From positions 124,001-188,000 of the forward strand of contig NZ_JASATW010000005.1 in the NCBI RefSeq assembly GCF_030405905.1: a stretch of DNA of 64,000 nucleotides, in the 5' to 3' direction. Source of the stretch: Sphaerothrix gracilis (GTDB taxonomy: Bacteria > Cyanobacteriota > Cyanobacteriia > Phormidesmidales > Phormidesmidaceae). Shown in pieces: positions 25,845 through 34,671 of the stretch. How positions within the stretch are numbered: position 1 is the stretch's first letter; the number at the start of each line of letters is the position of its first letter. The notes under the pieces were generated by a model that was not told the origin of the DNA, searched no databases, and was given only the letters and a program-made list of their open reading frames with translations. The translations under genes and the position numbers were made by a program.

Positions 25845-26239
25845 GCGATCTCTCCAAAGGAAACATTCTTAAGTACCAGTATAGGAAGGTATTCCCTAAG
25901 TTACCCAGTGCGGAGAACCGCAGCAAAATGAAAAACTACTCTTTATCTCAAGACTAAACCTTTTTCTAAAGAATATTGATTTGCCAATTTCAAGACTTTA
26001 TAGCTTTTTTAAGCTCCTTGTTCATTTCTTCATTTCTTCTATATTTTTTAAACAAGAGAGGTCTTTGTGCCTCAACTTAGGTTTGCCTGATTTGAGTATC
26101 AAGAATTATCAAATTGAAAGGTTGAATATAAATACTGAATTGAGCCTACAGCAAGAATGGAACGCAGGACCGTAGCTCTATATAGTCATAAATTTACTAC
26201 TCAGTCAAAGGACTTCTTTATTGGATAAGAGGATTTATC
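25845..26239. other. AT-rich left flank of the island
   Basis: About 395 strongly AT-rich bases between divergent genes. A possible 64-codon frame (25981-26175, TTG start) is too biased to AT and Phe/Leu to accept. AGAGGAT at 26228-26234 is the ribosome binding site of the next gene. No HIP1 octamer was seen from about 25.03 to 29.09 kb. Confidence 0.45.
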
Positions 26240-27373
26240 ATGCTAGATATGTTGAGCGAACTTGAGCAACTTAGTTTAACGCTAGATTTTCTAAATCGAG
26301 AAGAAGCTCGTCAGGTAACTGAGGTTGTAAGTGAGAAAATAAAAGAGAACTTGAATGCCCACATTATAGATATTCTATGGAGACAGGAAGGAAGATATCA
26401 TGACATCCTCCAACCTTTTAGCAGCTTAAACGTCAGCCGACGAGAGCCTATAAAGCCTTTTGAAATCAGGGAAGATTCAGTCGGTATATGGCCTTGGGTC
26501 TACCGCAACAAGGAAGCAATATGGATTGAAAAAATTCATTCCAGCGATTTGAAGCAGCCTATTGAAAATAAAGTGACAGGACAACTGGTAGAGTCCAGAG
26601 ACTTAGAATTTTTTCGTGACACTGATTCTATTCTTGCTGTTCCACTTCTTTTTAGAGATGCGCTGTGGGGAATCTTTTGCATTGAGCTACCTGTTTCTGG
26701 GAACTTTACTACAGAAATTGTAGAGTTCATTAAGCGGTTGTCGAAGCCAATTGCTAATATTATCTGGAAAGCTGATGCTTACGAGTTGAATGACACTCAA
26801 ACTTCTCAGGCTATTGTCAAGTTCAAGGAGATTGTTCAAGGATCACGAATTCAGGTTAACCCTTATCGGACTGGTTTTATTGCTAGACCTTTCACCAGCG
26901 AAACGTCTGATTTTTATGAGTTAGAGGATTGTATTAGAGAGTTTTTAGTGGCGAACAATATTCAAGCTAGGCGCTACATTCATCCACCCGGAAATCGATA
27001 TGTTGTTTCTGAAATTATGAAGCAAATTAAAGATTCTCATTTTGGCATCGTTGATATTACAGGTTTTAGCCCTAACATCATGCTGGAACTGGGCATGATG
27101 ATGATATTGAATAAGAAGTTTATCTTGCTGCATCAAAAAGTTGACAATCTTGAGCTACCCTTCGACATTCAAAATTATCATTGCTACAAGTATGAAATTC
27201 GTAGAGGCGGCATTTATGCCTGGAGCCCAGGGGACTCTCAAGCCGTTAAGATTGAGGAGATACTGAAATCTTTTATCCCGGAACTCTATCGCGATCCTGT
27301 CTTCCGCGATGCTAAGGCGTTTATAGAAATAGAGAATTTGATTGTTGAAACACAGCAAGCTGCACTGGCCTAA
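26240..27373 (+). CDS. GAF domain plus nucleoside-deoxyribosyltransferase/TIR-like protein
   Basis: Cytoplasmic protein of 377 aa with two parts. Residues about 20-180 look like a GAF sensor (ILAVPLLFRDALWGIFCIEL near 133). Residues about 205-345 match the Rossmann-like nucleoside 2-deoxyribosyltransferase-like fold, related to TIR domains: TGFIARPFTSETSDFY, ISDSH-like IKDSHFGIVDITG, then SPNIMLELGMMMILNKKF and LPFDIQNY. The conserved Glu of the ELG motif is present. Such domains sense or cleave nucleotides, and several act in bacterial immunity; no activity is proven here. Codon use is much more AT-rich than the flanks, suggesting transfer. The next gene, 121 bases downstream, encodes a membrane protein. 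Confidence 0.75.
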   Translation: MLDMLSELEQLSLTLDFLNREEARQVTEVVSEKIKENLNAHIIDILWRQEGRYHDILQPFSSLNVSRREPIKPFEIREDSVGIWPWVYRNKEAIWIEKIHSSDLKQPIENKVTGQLVESRDLEFFRDTDSILAVPLLFRDALWGIFCIELPVSGNFTTEIVEFIKRLSKPIANIIWKADAYELNDTQTSQAIVKFKEIVQGSRIQVNPYRTGFIARPFTSETSDFYELEDCIREFLVANNIQARRYIHPPGNRYVVSEIMKQIKDSHFGIVDITGFSPNIMLELGMMMILNKKFILLHQKVDNLELPFDIQNYHCYKYEIRRGGIYAWSPGDSQAVKIEEILKSFIPELYRDPVFRDAKAFIEIENLIVETQQAALA

Positions 27374-27494
27374 ATCTATTGGCAGAAAAGATTTCTAAAT
27401 AGTTGGCTACATGGTTGAATAGATGGCTTACTCAAGATGATGACTTGTCTCTTACGTTAAGCCTAATTCATTAACAGCAAGCTTATAAAAAAAC

Positions 27495-27965
27495 ATGAAA
27501 ATTCGCGAAGAAGACTATGGAAGTCTGTTAATAGAGCAGTACAAGATTTATATTGAGATGATGGATAGAGTTACCTCAAGAAGAGGGCAGGCAAATGCTT
27601 TCTACATCTCAGTTCTTTCTGGAATACTTGTTATTCTTTCTTTTCCCGTAAATGAAAATCTTTTAATTGAATCCAGCAATGTCCTTTTTGTCTGTATTAG
27701 TCTGCTAGGACTAGTTCTCTGTTTAATGTGGTATGTGAACCTTCAGTCATATAAGCAGCTCAATCGTCTTAAGTTTCAAGTTATTTATGAACTAGAACAG
27801 GATTTACCCTTTCCTATGTATCAGAGGGAATGGGATATTCTTGTAAATGAAAAAAACAGCTCCGGATATTATCGGCTTACGGCTATTGAAAAATATATTC
27901 CTTTGGTTTTAGCAGTCCCTTACCTGATTTTATTAATTCTCTCTATAACTTCTCTTTATAAGTAG
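27495..27965 (+). CDS. small three-TM membrane protein, candidate effector
   Basis: Protein of 156 aa. The N-terminal helix LLIEQYKIYIEMMDRVTSRR is followed by hydrophobic segments near 33-50, 60-83 and 133-154, with a soluble loop containing LPFPMYQREWDIL between the second and third. The layout recalls SLATT-like proteins and the family I remember as RipA-type octameric membrane proteins, which are often found beside sensor-like genes; that recollection is weak. Base composition is AT-rich like the preceding gene. No clear Shine-Dalgarno. A membrane effector partnered with the GAF/NDT-like protein is an inference. Confidence 0.7.
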   Translation: MKIREEDYGSLLIEQYKIYIEMMDRVTSRRGQANAFYISVLSGILVILSFPVNENLLIESSNVLFVCISLLGLVLCLMWYVNLQSYKQLNRLKFQVIYELEQDLPFPMYQREWDILVNEKNSSGYYRLTAIEKYIPLVLAVPYLILLILSITSLYK

Positions 27966-27986
27966 GTTGCCATAAACAAAATGAGC

Positions 27987-28109
27987 ATTTGTAGGTTGCG
28001 GTTGAGGAACGTTGGCGTAGTCTTGCCGGAGGCAATAAACCAACGCCCGCATGGGTTACGCTTCGCTTTAGCGCAGTCATGCCCGGAGGGCTTTATCCAT
28101 CCTACAAAT
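27987..28109. repeat. structured repeat element with terminal inverted repeats
   Basis: ATTTGTAGG (27987-27995) and CCTACAAAT (28101-28109) are perfect 9-bp terminal inverts enclosing about 105 bases with nested hairpins (CGTTGG/CCAACG, TTGCC-GGA-GGCAA, and a GGGTTACGC...GCGCAGTCATGCCC arm). This is the style of cyanobacterial dispersed repeats containing GTAGGTTG and AACCCAAC motifs. It lies exactly at the right edge of the AT-rich island. No transposase is encoded; it may be MITE-like. Confidence 0.65.
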
Positions 28110-28138
28110 ACATAAGGCCATCTACTTATCTAAGCAGT

Positions 28139-29026
28139 TTAAGCAGCCAGCCAGTGACAAATGGCCTGATTGACCTGTTCGGGGCATTCATCGTAGAGAC
28201 AGTGACCTAAATCAGGAAGTTCTCGCAGTTCAACAGCGGTGCTCAGGCTGGCTACATGGCGACCCCAGCTAATCGGGATGACCCGATCGGCTTGACCCCA
28301 AAGCAGCAGCGTTGGCACTTTGACCTGGGCTAGCAGCATTTGGGTGGCGGGGCTGAAGCGCTCATCAGTGCGAGACTTGACCAAGTACATCAGCGTTCTA
28401 GCAGCACCGCGCTCAGCGGTTGGATGAATGAATGACGCTACTAGATCGGCTGTCACTCGCTCTGGCTTGGTGTAGATTGATTGCAAAACGGCCCGAATAA
28501 ACCAGTTCCGCCGTGCTAGGCGAAACAGGGGACGAATCAAAATTGGAGATGAAAACCAGTCTTCAAACTTGCTCGCAAGCTGACCGCTCCAGCCAGTCAG
28601 TAGCTCTTGGCGAGCTGCTGGCAGCGTCAGCATAATCAGGCGATCGACCATTTCTGGATGGGTGGTAGTGGCGGCCAGCGCGACTAAAGCCCCCAGAGAG
28701 TGACCCAGCAAAATCGTTGGCTGTCCCAGCCAGGTCTGCCAAAAATCAATTATCTGCTCTACCCAGAGGTCGGTGCCGAAACGAGTTGCGGCTTTCTCTG
28801 AGCCGCCAAATCCCAGCAAATCGATAGCATAGACCGGATGATACTGGCTTAGGGGCGTCAGGTTGTCGCGCCACTGTTGCAGGCTAGCGCCGAAGCCGTG
28901 TAGCAGTAAAATCGGAGCTGCACTGGCGGCAGTAGGTGTACCCGGTGGTAGATAGGTGTAGCGAATGCGCCAGCCGCGCCAGAACCAAATCCGCTGATTT
29001 CCCAATGTCGCTTTTAGCGTTGCCAT
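28139..29026 (-). CDS. alpha/beta hydrolase
   Basis: Alpha/beta-hydrolase-fold protein of 295 aa. The oxyanion region LLLHGFGAS, the nucleophile elbow GHSLGA, the acid Asp in LLLWGQADRVIP and the catalytic His in LPDLGHCLYDE are all present, so it should be active as an esterase or related hydrolase; some cyanobacterial and plastid relatives are pheophytinase-like. Start: ATG at 29026 with AAGGAG eight bases upstream; that ribosome binding site overlaps the stop of the amidase gene, so the two are an operon. Substrate unknown. Confidence 0.88.
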   Translation of the reverse strand: MATLKATLGNQRIWFWRGWRIRYTYLPPGTPTAASAAPILLLHGFGASLQQWRDNLTPLSQYHPVYAIDLLGFGGSEKAATRFGTDLWVEQIIDFWQTWLGQPTILLGHSLGALVALAATTTHPEMVDRLIMLTLPAARQELLTGWSGQLASKFEDWFSSPILIRPLFRLARRNWFIRAVLQSIYTKPERVTADLVASFIHPTAERGAARTLMYLVKSRTDERFSPATQMLLAQVKVPTLLLWGQADRVIPISWGRHVASLSTAVELRELPDLGHCLYDECPEQVNQAICHWLAA

Positions 29027-29039
29027 TGTGCTTTCTCCT

Positions 29040-30506
29040 TCAGTAGCCGGGAGGTGGAGTAAAATCTCCGGTAACTTTAGCAATTTGCTTGGCGATCGCT
29101 AGCAATTCGCGATCGCACCAGCGCCGTCCCACAATTTGTACGCCCATCGGCAAACCTGCGGGGCTGAAGCCGACAGGGACCACAACAACTGGATTGCCGG
29201 TGAGATTAAAAATGCTGGTGTAGGAGCAGCCCGCCGACAGGTAAGACAAAATCTTAGACTCTATGATCATAGGCCGCCCCAGCACCGCATGGGGAAAGGC
29301 TGGCTGAGGACACACCGGGCAGATCCAGGCATCCCAGTCTCCCAAAAAGGCTTCAAGCTGGCTGATGAAGCGATCGCGGCGAGCCATTGCCCGGCTCGTG
29401 CGGGTAAAGCTCAGCCGCATACCAGAGACAAAGCCCCGCGCCGTCGGCCCGCCGGGAACAAACATAGGGGGTACTAGAGACAACAGCCGATAGAGATACA
29501 TCTTCCAGTCGGCCTCTTTGCTATACAGCTCAGTCACGGCAATCTCGCCAAAAGTTTCCCAGGCTTCGCCGTAGTTGAAATCCAAAGGACTACACTTTTT
29601 TACCTGAGCGCCGCGATCGCTCAGCGTCTGGGTTACTTTCTGCAGCATGACGTTAGTTTCCGGCGTGACTGGAATGTCACCAAAGCGATCCGTCCAAGCG
29701 AGGCGAAGATTTTCGAGAGAGGGCACTTGGGGAACAGTTTGGGGGACCGGGGGAACCTCCCAGTCACGGCCATCTGGCCCTTCAATCAGCATTAAACCTA
29801 GCTCTAAGTCTTCAATGCAGCGGGCAATCAGTCCGGCAGAAACCTGCTTGCGTAGGCTACGAGGGCGATTCGGCAGTGGTGGCAGTTGACCCACTAAAGA
29901 AACGCGGTTTTCGGTGGGTTTGAGGCTAAACAAGCCGCAGAAGTGGGCTGGAATCCGAATCGAACCGGCCGCATCAGTGCCTAACTCCATTGCCGATAGC
30001 CCTGCTGCCACCGCAGCGCTGCCGCCTCCCGTACTGCCACCGCAGGTATAGTCTAAGTCCCACGGATTATTGGCCTGGCCGAAGAGGGGACTATCGGTTT
30101 GTAAATCTTTTGCTAGCTTCGGCATGTTGGTTTTGCCGAGCACGATTGCTCCGGCTGCCTTCAGCCGGGCCACGGCTGCTGCATCTCGCTGAGGTACGTA
30201 GTGCTTCAACGGCGGATAGCTGACCGTCGTTCGCAGACCCGCCGTTTCCCAATTGTCTTTAATCGTGATCGGAACGCCGTGCAGAGGCCCCCAGAACTCG
30301 CCGCGAGCGATCGCGGCATCTGCGGCCTGTGCCCGCTGGCGGGCGGCCTCGAAATTAGGGGTGACAATGGCGTTGAGGGCGGCATTGTGCTGCTTAATCT
30401 GGCGCAGATAAGCTTCGAGAACTTCGGTAGCAGAAAACTGGCGATCGCAGATGCCCTGGGCTAGGGCATGAGCCGGTAAAAAAATAAGGGAAGCCTGATT
30501 GACCAT
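29040..30506 (-). CDS. amidase signature family enzyme
   Basis: Amide hydrolase of 488 aa. The Ser-cisSer-Lys triad is visible: Lys in PITIKDNW (near 80), then GGSTGGGSAAVAAGLSAMELGTDAAGSIR with the cis-Ser and nucleophile Ser. It resembles GatA but also stand-alone amidases such as fatty-acid amide or aryl amidases; no gatB or gatC is adjacent, so a stand-alone role is likelier. ATG at 30506 is preferred over a TTG at 30518. First gene of the operon with the alpha/beta hydrolase. Confidence 0.9.
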   Translation of the reverse strand: MVNQASLIFLPAHALAQGICDRQFSATEVLEAYLRQIKQHNAALNAIVTPNFEAARQRAQAADAAIARGEFWGPLHGVPITIKDNWETAGLRTTVSYPPLKHYVPQRDAAAVARLKAAGAIVLGKTNMPKLAKDLQTDSPLFGQANNPWDLDYTCGGSTGGGSAAVAAGLSAMELGTDAAGSIRIPAHFCGLFSLKPTENRVSLVGQLPPLPNRPRSLRKQVSAGLIARCIEDLELGLMLIEGPDGRDWEVPPVPQTVPQVPSLENLRLAWTDRFGDIPVTPETNVMLQKVTQTLSDRGAQVKKCSPLDFNYGEAWETFGEIAVTELYSKEADWKMYLYRLLSLVPPMFVPGGPTARGFVSGMRLSFTRTSRAMARRDRFISQLEAFLGDWDAWICPVCPQPAFPHAVLGRPMIIESKILSYLSAGCSYTSIFNLTGNPVVVVPVGFSPAGLPMGVQIVGRRWCDRELLAIAKQIAKVTGDFTPPPGY

Positions 30507-30618
30507 AGGAACTGTCAAAAAACTAAAAAGGCCAACAAGCTAAAATATAAGGCCAATACCTGGGCCTCACTGTCGGGCAAAGCGGGATTGGCGTCATCTG
30601 GAGAAAGTAGGAGTGTTT

Positions 30619-31353
30619 ATGAACCGTTCGTGGATCAGCGCAGCGATCGCCTGTTGCCTCGCCCTCTTCGTCTTATCGGGCTGTTCTCCTAGCGTCACCC
30701 ACAGCAATCCTGACACTCCCTATCGCCAAACGACGCCCAGCCCGGATGGCATTGGCAAAGTCTATCTAGGGCGAGAAATTTCCCAGGTGATGGGGCACCG
30801 GGGTGCAGCTTGGCTAGAGCGATCCAGCCGTAAATTTGAGGAAAATCCCGGCTTAGCGGTGGATTTACTCGCATTGCAGCCGACCGATACCGTCGCTGAC
30901 ATTGGCGCAGGTACCGGGTATATCAGCTTTCGGCTGGCCCAACAGGTACCCGCTGGCAAAGTCTTGGCGGTGGACATTCAGCCAGAAATGTTGGAAATGC
31001 TGGCGGCGCGAAAAGCGGCAAACGGGATTGAGAATGTCGAGCCAGTGCAAGGAGACGTAGATAATCCCCACCTACCTGCCGCCAGTCTTGACTTGGCGAT
31101 TATGGTGGATGCCTACCATGAGTTTGCCTACCCCCAGGAAATGATGACCCATCTGGTAGAAGCGCTGAAGCCAGGGGGACGAGTGGTATTGGCGGAATAC
31201 CGAGCGGAGAATCCGTTCATCGCCATTAAGCGGCTGCACAAGATGAGCCAAAAGCAGGTGAAAAAAGAAATGGCAGCGGTTGGCCTCACGTGGCAAAAAA
31301 CGGATGAATCCCTGCCGCAACAGCATTTGCTGTTTTTTGAAAAACCTGCCTGA
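30619..31353 (+). CDS. class I methyltransferase with a lipoprotein signal peptide
   Basis: Protein of 244 aa. The N-terminus is a lipoprotein signal: basic start, hydrophobic core, lipobox VLSGC with the modified Cys near residue 21. The rest is a class I methyltransferase domain (VADIGAGTGYISFRLA, then AVDIQPEMLEML, VQGDVDNPHLP and a C-terminal LKPGGRVVLAEYR). TAGGAG lies five bases before the ATG at 30619, preferred over a GTG at 30613. SAM is not expected outside the cytoplasm, so either the domain acts before export or as a non-methylating fold, or SAM is supplied. Substrate unknown. Confidence 0.85.
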   Translation: MNRSWISAAIACCLALFVLSGCSPSVTHSNPDTPYRQTTPSPDGIGKVYLGREISQVMGHRGAAWLERSSRKFEENPGLAVDLLALQPTDTVADIGAGTGYISFRLAQQVPAGKVLAVDIQPEMLEMLAARKAANGIENVEPVQGDVDNPHLPAASLDLAIMVDAYHEFAYPQEMMTHLVEALKPGGRVVLAEYRAENPFIAIKRLHKMSQKQVKKEMAAVGLTWQKTDESLPQQHLLFFEKPA

Positions 31354-31429
31354 TGCCTCAAAATCTTACGGCTTGCATTCGGCCCCTGAGATGGGAGAAT
31401 AGGGAGTGGCGATCGCAACTCAAGACATC

Positions 31430-31972
31430 ATGACTATGCTGAAGCGGATAGCAGCTTTACTACTGGTAGTAGTCGCGCTGAATTTACAGGGCTGTGTTAC
31501 AGCAGGCAGCGGCCTAAAAAGCTATGTAGACAGCTACAAGGGCTATCAGTTTCTCTATCCGACTGGTTGGCTAGAGGTCAATACCAGCAATGCTGATGTG
31601 GTTTTTCACGACCTGGTCAACGATACCGAAAACGTCAGCGTCGTGATTAGCGAAGTACCGGAAGGTCAAACCCTGCAGGATTTAGGCGATCCTACCGAAG
31701 TGGGCTACAAGCTTTCTAAAAGCATTACTCAGATGGCTGGAGGCGATCGCGATGTCCAGCTGATTAGCGCCCAGGAAATTCAGTCTGATGACGAAACTTA
31801 TTACATCCTGGAGTATTTAGCTGATTTGCCTTCGGGGTTGCGCCATAACTTAGCTAGCGTCATTGTCCGCCGAGATCAGCTTTTCACCTTTAATGCCTCC
31901 ACCCGCGAAGAGCGCTGGGACAAAATGAAAACTCTTCTGAAGCAGGCAGTGGCGTCCTTCTCCGTTTACTAA
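31430..31972 (+). CDS. CyanoP, PsbP-like photosystem II assembly lipoprotein
   Basis: Thylakoid lumenal lipoprotein of about 180 aa in the PsbP family, linked to photosystem II assembly. Signal peptide with lipobox LNLQGC, then a single PsbP domain: YKGYQFLYPTGWLEV, FHDLVNDTENVSVVIS and the C-terminal TREERWDKM. Possible starts are GTG at 31406 and ATG at 31430 or 31436; 31430 gives a normal signal length. Seven bases separate the stop from the maf start, so they may share a transcript. Confidence 0.9.
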   Translation: MTMLKRIAALLLVVVALNLQGCVTAGSGLKSYVDSYKGYQFLYPTGWLEVNTSNADVVFHDLVNDTENVSVVISEVPEGQTLQDLGDPTEVGYKLSKSITQMAGGDRDVQLISAQEIQSDDETYYILEYLADLPSGLRHNLASVIVRRDQLFTFNASTREERWDKMKTLLKQAVASFSVY

Positions 31973-31978
31973 ACCGCT

Positions 31979-32572
31979 ATGATGCCTCAGTTTGTTCTGG
32001 CTTCAGCTTCGCCAGCGCGGCGGCAGCTACTGGTGGCCGCAGGCATTCAGCCTTTTGTCTGTCCCAGTCGCTTTGATGAAGATCAGGTCCGAATTGCTGA
32101 CCCGGCTCGGCTAGTAGAGGCCTTAGCGGTGGGCAAAGCCGAAACAGTGGCCCCCCAGTTTGCTGACGCGCTGGTTTTAGGCTGCGATTCGGTGTTGGCG
32201 TTCAACGGCCAGATTTACGGTAAGCCTGAGAATGCAGAGGCGGCGATCGCCCGCTGGCAAAAAATGAGGGGGCAGGTGGGCGAACTCTATACGGGGCACG
32301 TCCTGCTCGATACCCGTCAGCAACGGCAGCAGGTACGCACACAGGTTTCTAAGGTCTTTTTCGCCCAGGTGAGCGATCGCCAAATTGCGGCCTACGTCGC
32401 CTCTGGTGAACCGCTAAACTGCGCTGGCGCTTTCACGATTGACGGCAAGGGCAGCCTTTTTATTGAAAAAGTCGAGGGCTGCTACACCAACATCATCGGC
32501 CTCAGTATGCCACTGCTGAGGCAGATGCTAGATGATTTAGGCTACAGCGCTACCGATTTCTGGCACCGTTGA
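31979..32572 (+). CDS. maf: Maf family nucleoside triphosphate pyrophosphatase
   Basis: House-cleaning pyrophosphatase of 197 aa that hydrolyses non-canonical or modified nucleoside triphosphates. Motifs: LASASPARRQLL at the N-terminus, ALAVGKAE, VLGCDSVLAFNGQIYGKP and EPLNCAGAFTIDGKGSLFIE. Length is normal. The first of two adjacent ATG codons is given. Confidence 0.93.
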   Translation: MMPQFVLASASPARRQLLVAAGIQPFVCPSRFDEDQVRIADPARLVEALAVGKAETVAPQFADALVLGCDSVLAFNGQIYGKPENAEAAIARWQKMRGQVGELYTGHVLLDTRQQRQQVRTQVSKVFFAQVSDRQIAAYVASGEPLNCAGAFTIDGKGSLFIEKVEGCYTNIIGLSMPLLRQMLDDLGYSATDFWHR

Positions 32573-32751
32573 GAGATGAATTCGCGCAGCGGATATAGCA
32601 GCGGTGAGTCGGGCTTGATCCGGCGCACACGCAACTCCTATCAGCGTCTTCACCCGCAAGTGGTGGCTATCGGTACCAGCCTGCCGCGATCGCTAGAGAT
32701 TAATTTTTAAGACAGCAAAAGTTTTTGAGCTGCTAGGAAAACTAAAATTTC

Positions 32752-32767
32752 TGTATCGATAGATACA
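32752..32767. promoter_or_regulatory. short inverted repeat before a 71-aa gene
   Basis: TGTATC-GATA-GATACA is a perfect 6-bp inverted repeat ending 12 bases before the ATG at 32780. It overlaps the expected promoter/leader and could be an operator or a translation-controlling hairpin. Confidence 0.35.
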
Positions 32768-32779
32768 AAATTAAAGCCT

Positions 32780-32995
32780 ATGACCGTTTCAACTTCTGTT
32801 TCTACCAAGCTAGCTGCTGCTGTCACTGGTTTCGTCCCCCAAGCCCAGCAGTGGGTAAAACTACGCGATCGCATCTCTGAGTACAGCGCTGAGGAAGCAC
32901 TGCTGCTGTGTGAAGAAGCCGATGGCCGCTGGCTGGCTTGGGTGCCTGATCACGGTGAAGCCGTTCTAGATCGCGGTCAGATTTTCCAACGCTAA
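32780..32995 (+). CDS. small conserved hypothetical protein (71 aa)
   Basis: Soluble 71-aa protein with a Ser/Thr/Val/Ala-rich N-terminus and a core of LRDRISEYSAEEALLLCEEA followed by GRWLAWVPDHGEAVLD. The pattern reads like a cyanobacterial orphan family; no named family recognised. It stands alone between two non-coding stretches. Confidence 0.7.
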   Translation: MTVSTSVSTKLAAAVTGFVPQAQQWVKLRDRISEYSAEEALLLCEEADGRWLAWVPDHGEAVLDRGQIFQR

Positions 32996-33583
32996 GCAAT
33001 TCACCTGAAAGATTGAGACGGAGAAGCGAAGCGTTTGCCTAGAGAGCAATCAAGAAAATTGCCGTCGCCAGTTTAACCCCCTCACTTGGCTCCAGTCTAG
33101 CGGGATACAGTTTGCGAGCTTGGTTTAATCCTTTATAAAACTGGGTCAAAGAACCGCTTGCAGTTAAAGCTTGCATAAACTCGTTCTAAAAGATATTTGC
33201 GGGATTTCTACTAGGTGGGAGTATAGAAGTCAGCATCTATAGTTTAGCTCTACGAAAAAACTAATCGACACGTTGCAGCTTCAAGTTGAATCCGTCCCCG
33301 CTTTAACTTCAATCTGCAGGTAGATATTAGTAAAAACTTCTTAGTCAGCATTCTCGTTCGACTGCGTTCACTTGAGATATTGATCTCATCAAGAGAAGTC
33401 TGATTGATCTCAGCATCATCAACGCGTTTGTTTCAGAGATTTTTTCTTTGAAACAAATTGTGCAGAAAAACTGAGCATCTGTCTAATCCTCTTGGGCGGT
33501 TCTAACAAGCTATGGGGATACGCGATCGCCAAAATCTAGAAATAGCTCTCTAGCAATTCCTTTCTCAGGAATTTACCAACACA
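32996..33583. other. long upstream region of a PEP-CTERM gene
   Basis: About 590 AT-rich non-coding bases. A TGAGAT-ATTG-ATCTCA inverted repeat (33373-33388) is followed by a second, similar TTGATCTCA half, and a 9-bp hairpin TTTGTTTCA (33427-33435) / TGAAACAAA (33449-33457) lies about 130 bases before the start. These suggest a regulated promoter or structured leader. No RNA gene recognised. Confidence 0.4.
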
Positions 33584-34321
33584 ATGAAAAAAAATCTGCA
33601 AAAGCCTTTGTTGTTTTCGTCTTTAGCGGTAGCCGCGAGCGTCATCGTTCCTGCTATAAACCCTACTGCAGCCCAAGCCGTGACACCTCGTTCTATTCCT
33701 GCTTTTGGCTTTGGCTGTGTCAGCAATAACAATGCTGCTAACTGCGAGGCTGGCAGCAATCAGTTTAAGGTCAAGCTGACTCAGCATAGCTCCACTCAGG
33801 TGATGTTTAAGTTTTTCAATTTTGGCTCATCGGCCTCATCCATTACCCGCGTCTATTTTGAAGATACCGGCTTTAAAACTTTAGGCTCTATTGCTGAAAT
33901 TATTAACTCTACCGGCGTCAATTTCTCAACTAACCATCCCGGTAGCTCTAATATGCCAGCGGGCCGGACAATTGGCTTTTCAACCTCTTTCAGTGCTGGC
34001 GCAACCAGCCCGGTTCAACCTAAGGGAGTGAACAACGATGTTGATTCAGTCCTAGATCCTTCTTCAGAATTTGTCGGCCTTGTTTTCAACGTTTTGCCAG
34101 GTTTTGATGATTCCTTTAATGCCGTTGTGACTGACTTACGGCGCGGAACTCTGCGGGTAGGTCTTCATGCTCAAGGCTTTGAGAATGGCGGCAGTGAGAG
34201 CTTCGTTAACGAGTCAGTGCCCGAACCAATTACAACTGTAGGATCTGGTATTGCCTTGGGGTTTGGAGCGCTGCTCAACCGTAAACGGAACGCCGCTAAG
34301 CGCAAGTCTGCAGAAGCCTAA
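33584..34321 (+). CDS. PEP-CTERM protein beside the exosortase genes
   Basis: Exported protein of 245 aa: signal peptide (KKNLQ start, ending TAAQA near 35), an Asn/Ser/Gly-rich beta domain with two Cys near the N-terminus, and a PEP-CTERM tail VPEPITT plus hydrophobic stretch plus RKRNAAKRK. It is the likely local substrate of cyanoexosortase A encoded 350 bases downstream. Function beyond surface location is unknown. Confidence 0.87.
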   Translation: MKKNLQKPLLFSSLAVAASVIVPAINPTAAQAVTPRSIPAFGFGCVSNNNAANCEAGSNQFKVKLTQHSSTQVMFKFFNFGSSASSITRVYFEDTGFKTLGSIAEIINSTGVNFSTNHPGSSNMPAGRTIGFSTSFSAGATSPVQPKGVNNDVDSVLDPSSEFVGLVFNVLPGFDDSFNAVVTDLRRGTLRVGLHAQGFENGGSESFVNESVPEPITTVGSGIALGFGALLNRKRNAAKRKSAEA

Positions 34322-34671
34322 ACCTGGTTTCTGTTAGCTCATTCAAAGTGCGGGGGCTTGTCAGTAGGGTAGAGCGATCGCCCAGTCTCAAACCAGACTC
34401 AGGTTGAAAGCTGTAGCTGCATTTTCTCTGCCCTCTGCCAAGGCTCAATCGCTTATTGAGCGGCGCTATTTACCTACTGGCGTGACGTATCTAAAAATTG
34501 AGGCTTTTGTAAGTTGGCGTTGAGCATAGCAAAAACCAACGTTGACAGGGCTTCTTGAAATTTCGTTGTTGGCCAATCTAAATTTTTAGGCCGGTCATTC
34601 CACTGGCTTTATTTTTGTCGATTAGAACTATCGCTTAGCTTCAAGCTGTTGCTTCTTTTAGGTAAACGTCA
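34322..34671. other. intergenic region before the exosortase gene
   Basis: About 350 bases. They hold a GTTGG...CCAAC imperfect hairpin near 34513-34545, similar in wording to the dispersed repeat at 28.0 kb, and presumably the exosortase promoter. TAGG lies about ten bases before the start. No gene seen. Confidence 0.4.

Noticed and set aside
25981..26175. Possible 64-aa gene in the AT-rich flank
   Set aside because: TTG start, no ribosome binding site and a composition explained by AT-rich non-coding DNA.
27987..28109. CRISPR or tRNA-like structure
   Set aside because: No regularly spaced direct repeats and no anticodon-like cloverleaf; it is a single inverted-repeat element.
29136..29477. 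113-aa plus-strand frame within the amidase gene
   Set aside because: Shadow frame of the amidase; no start signal and no recognisable protein features.
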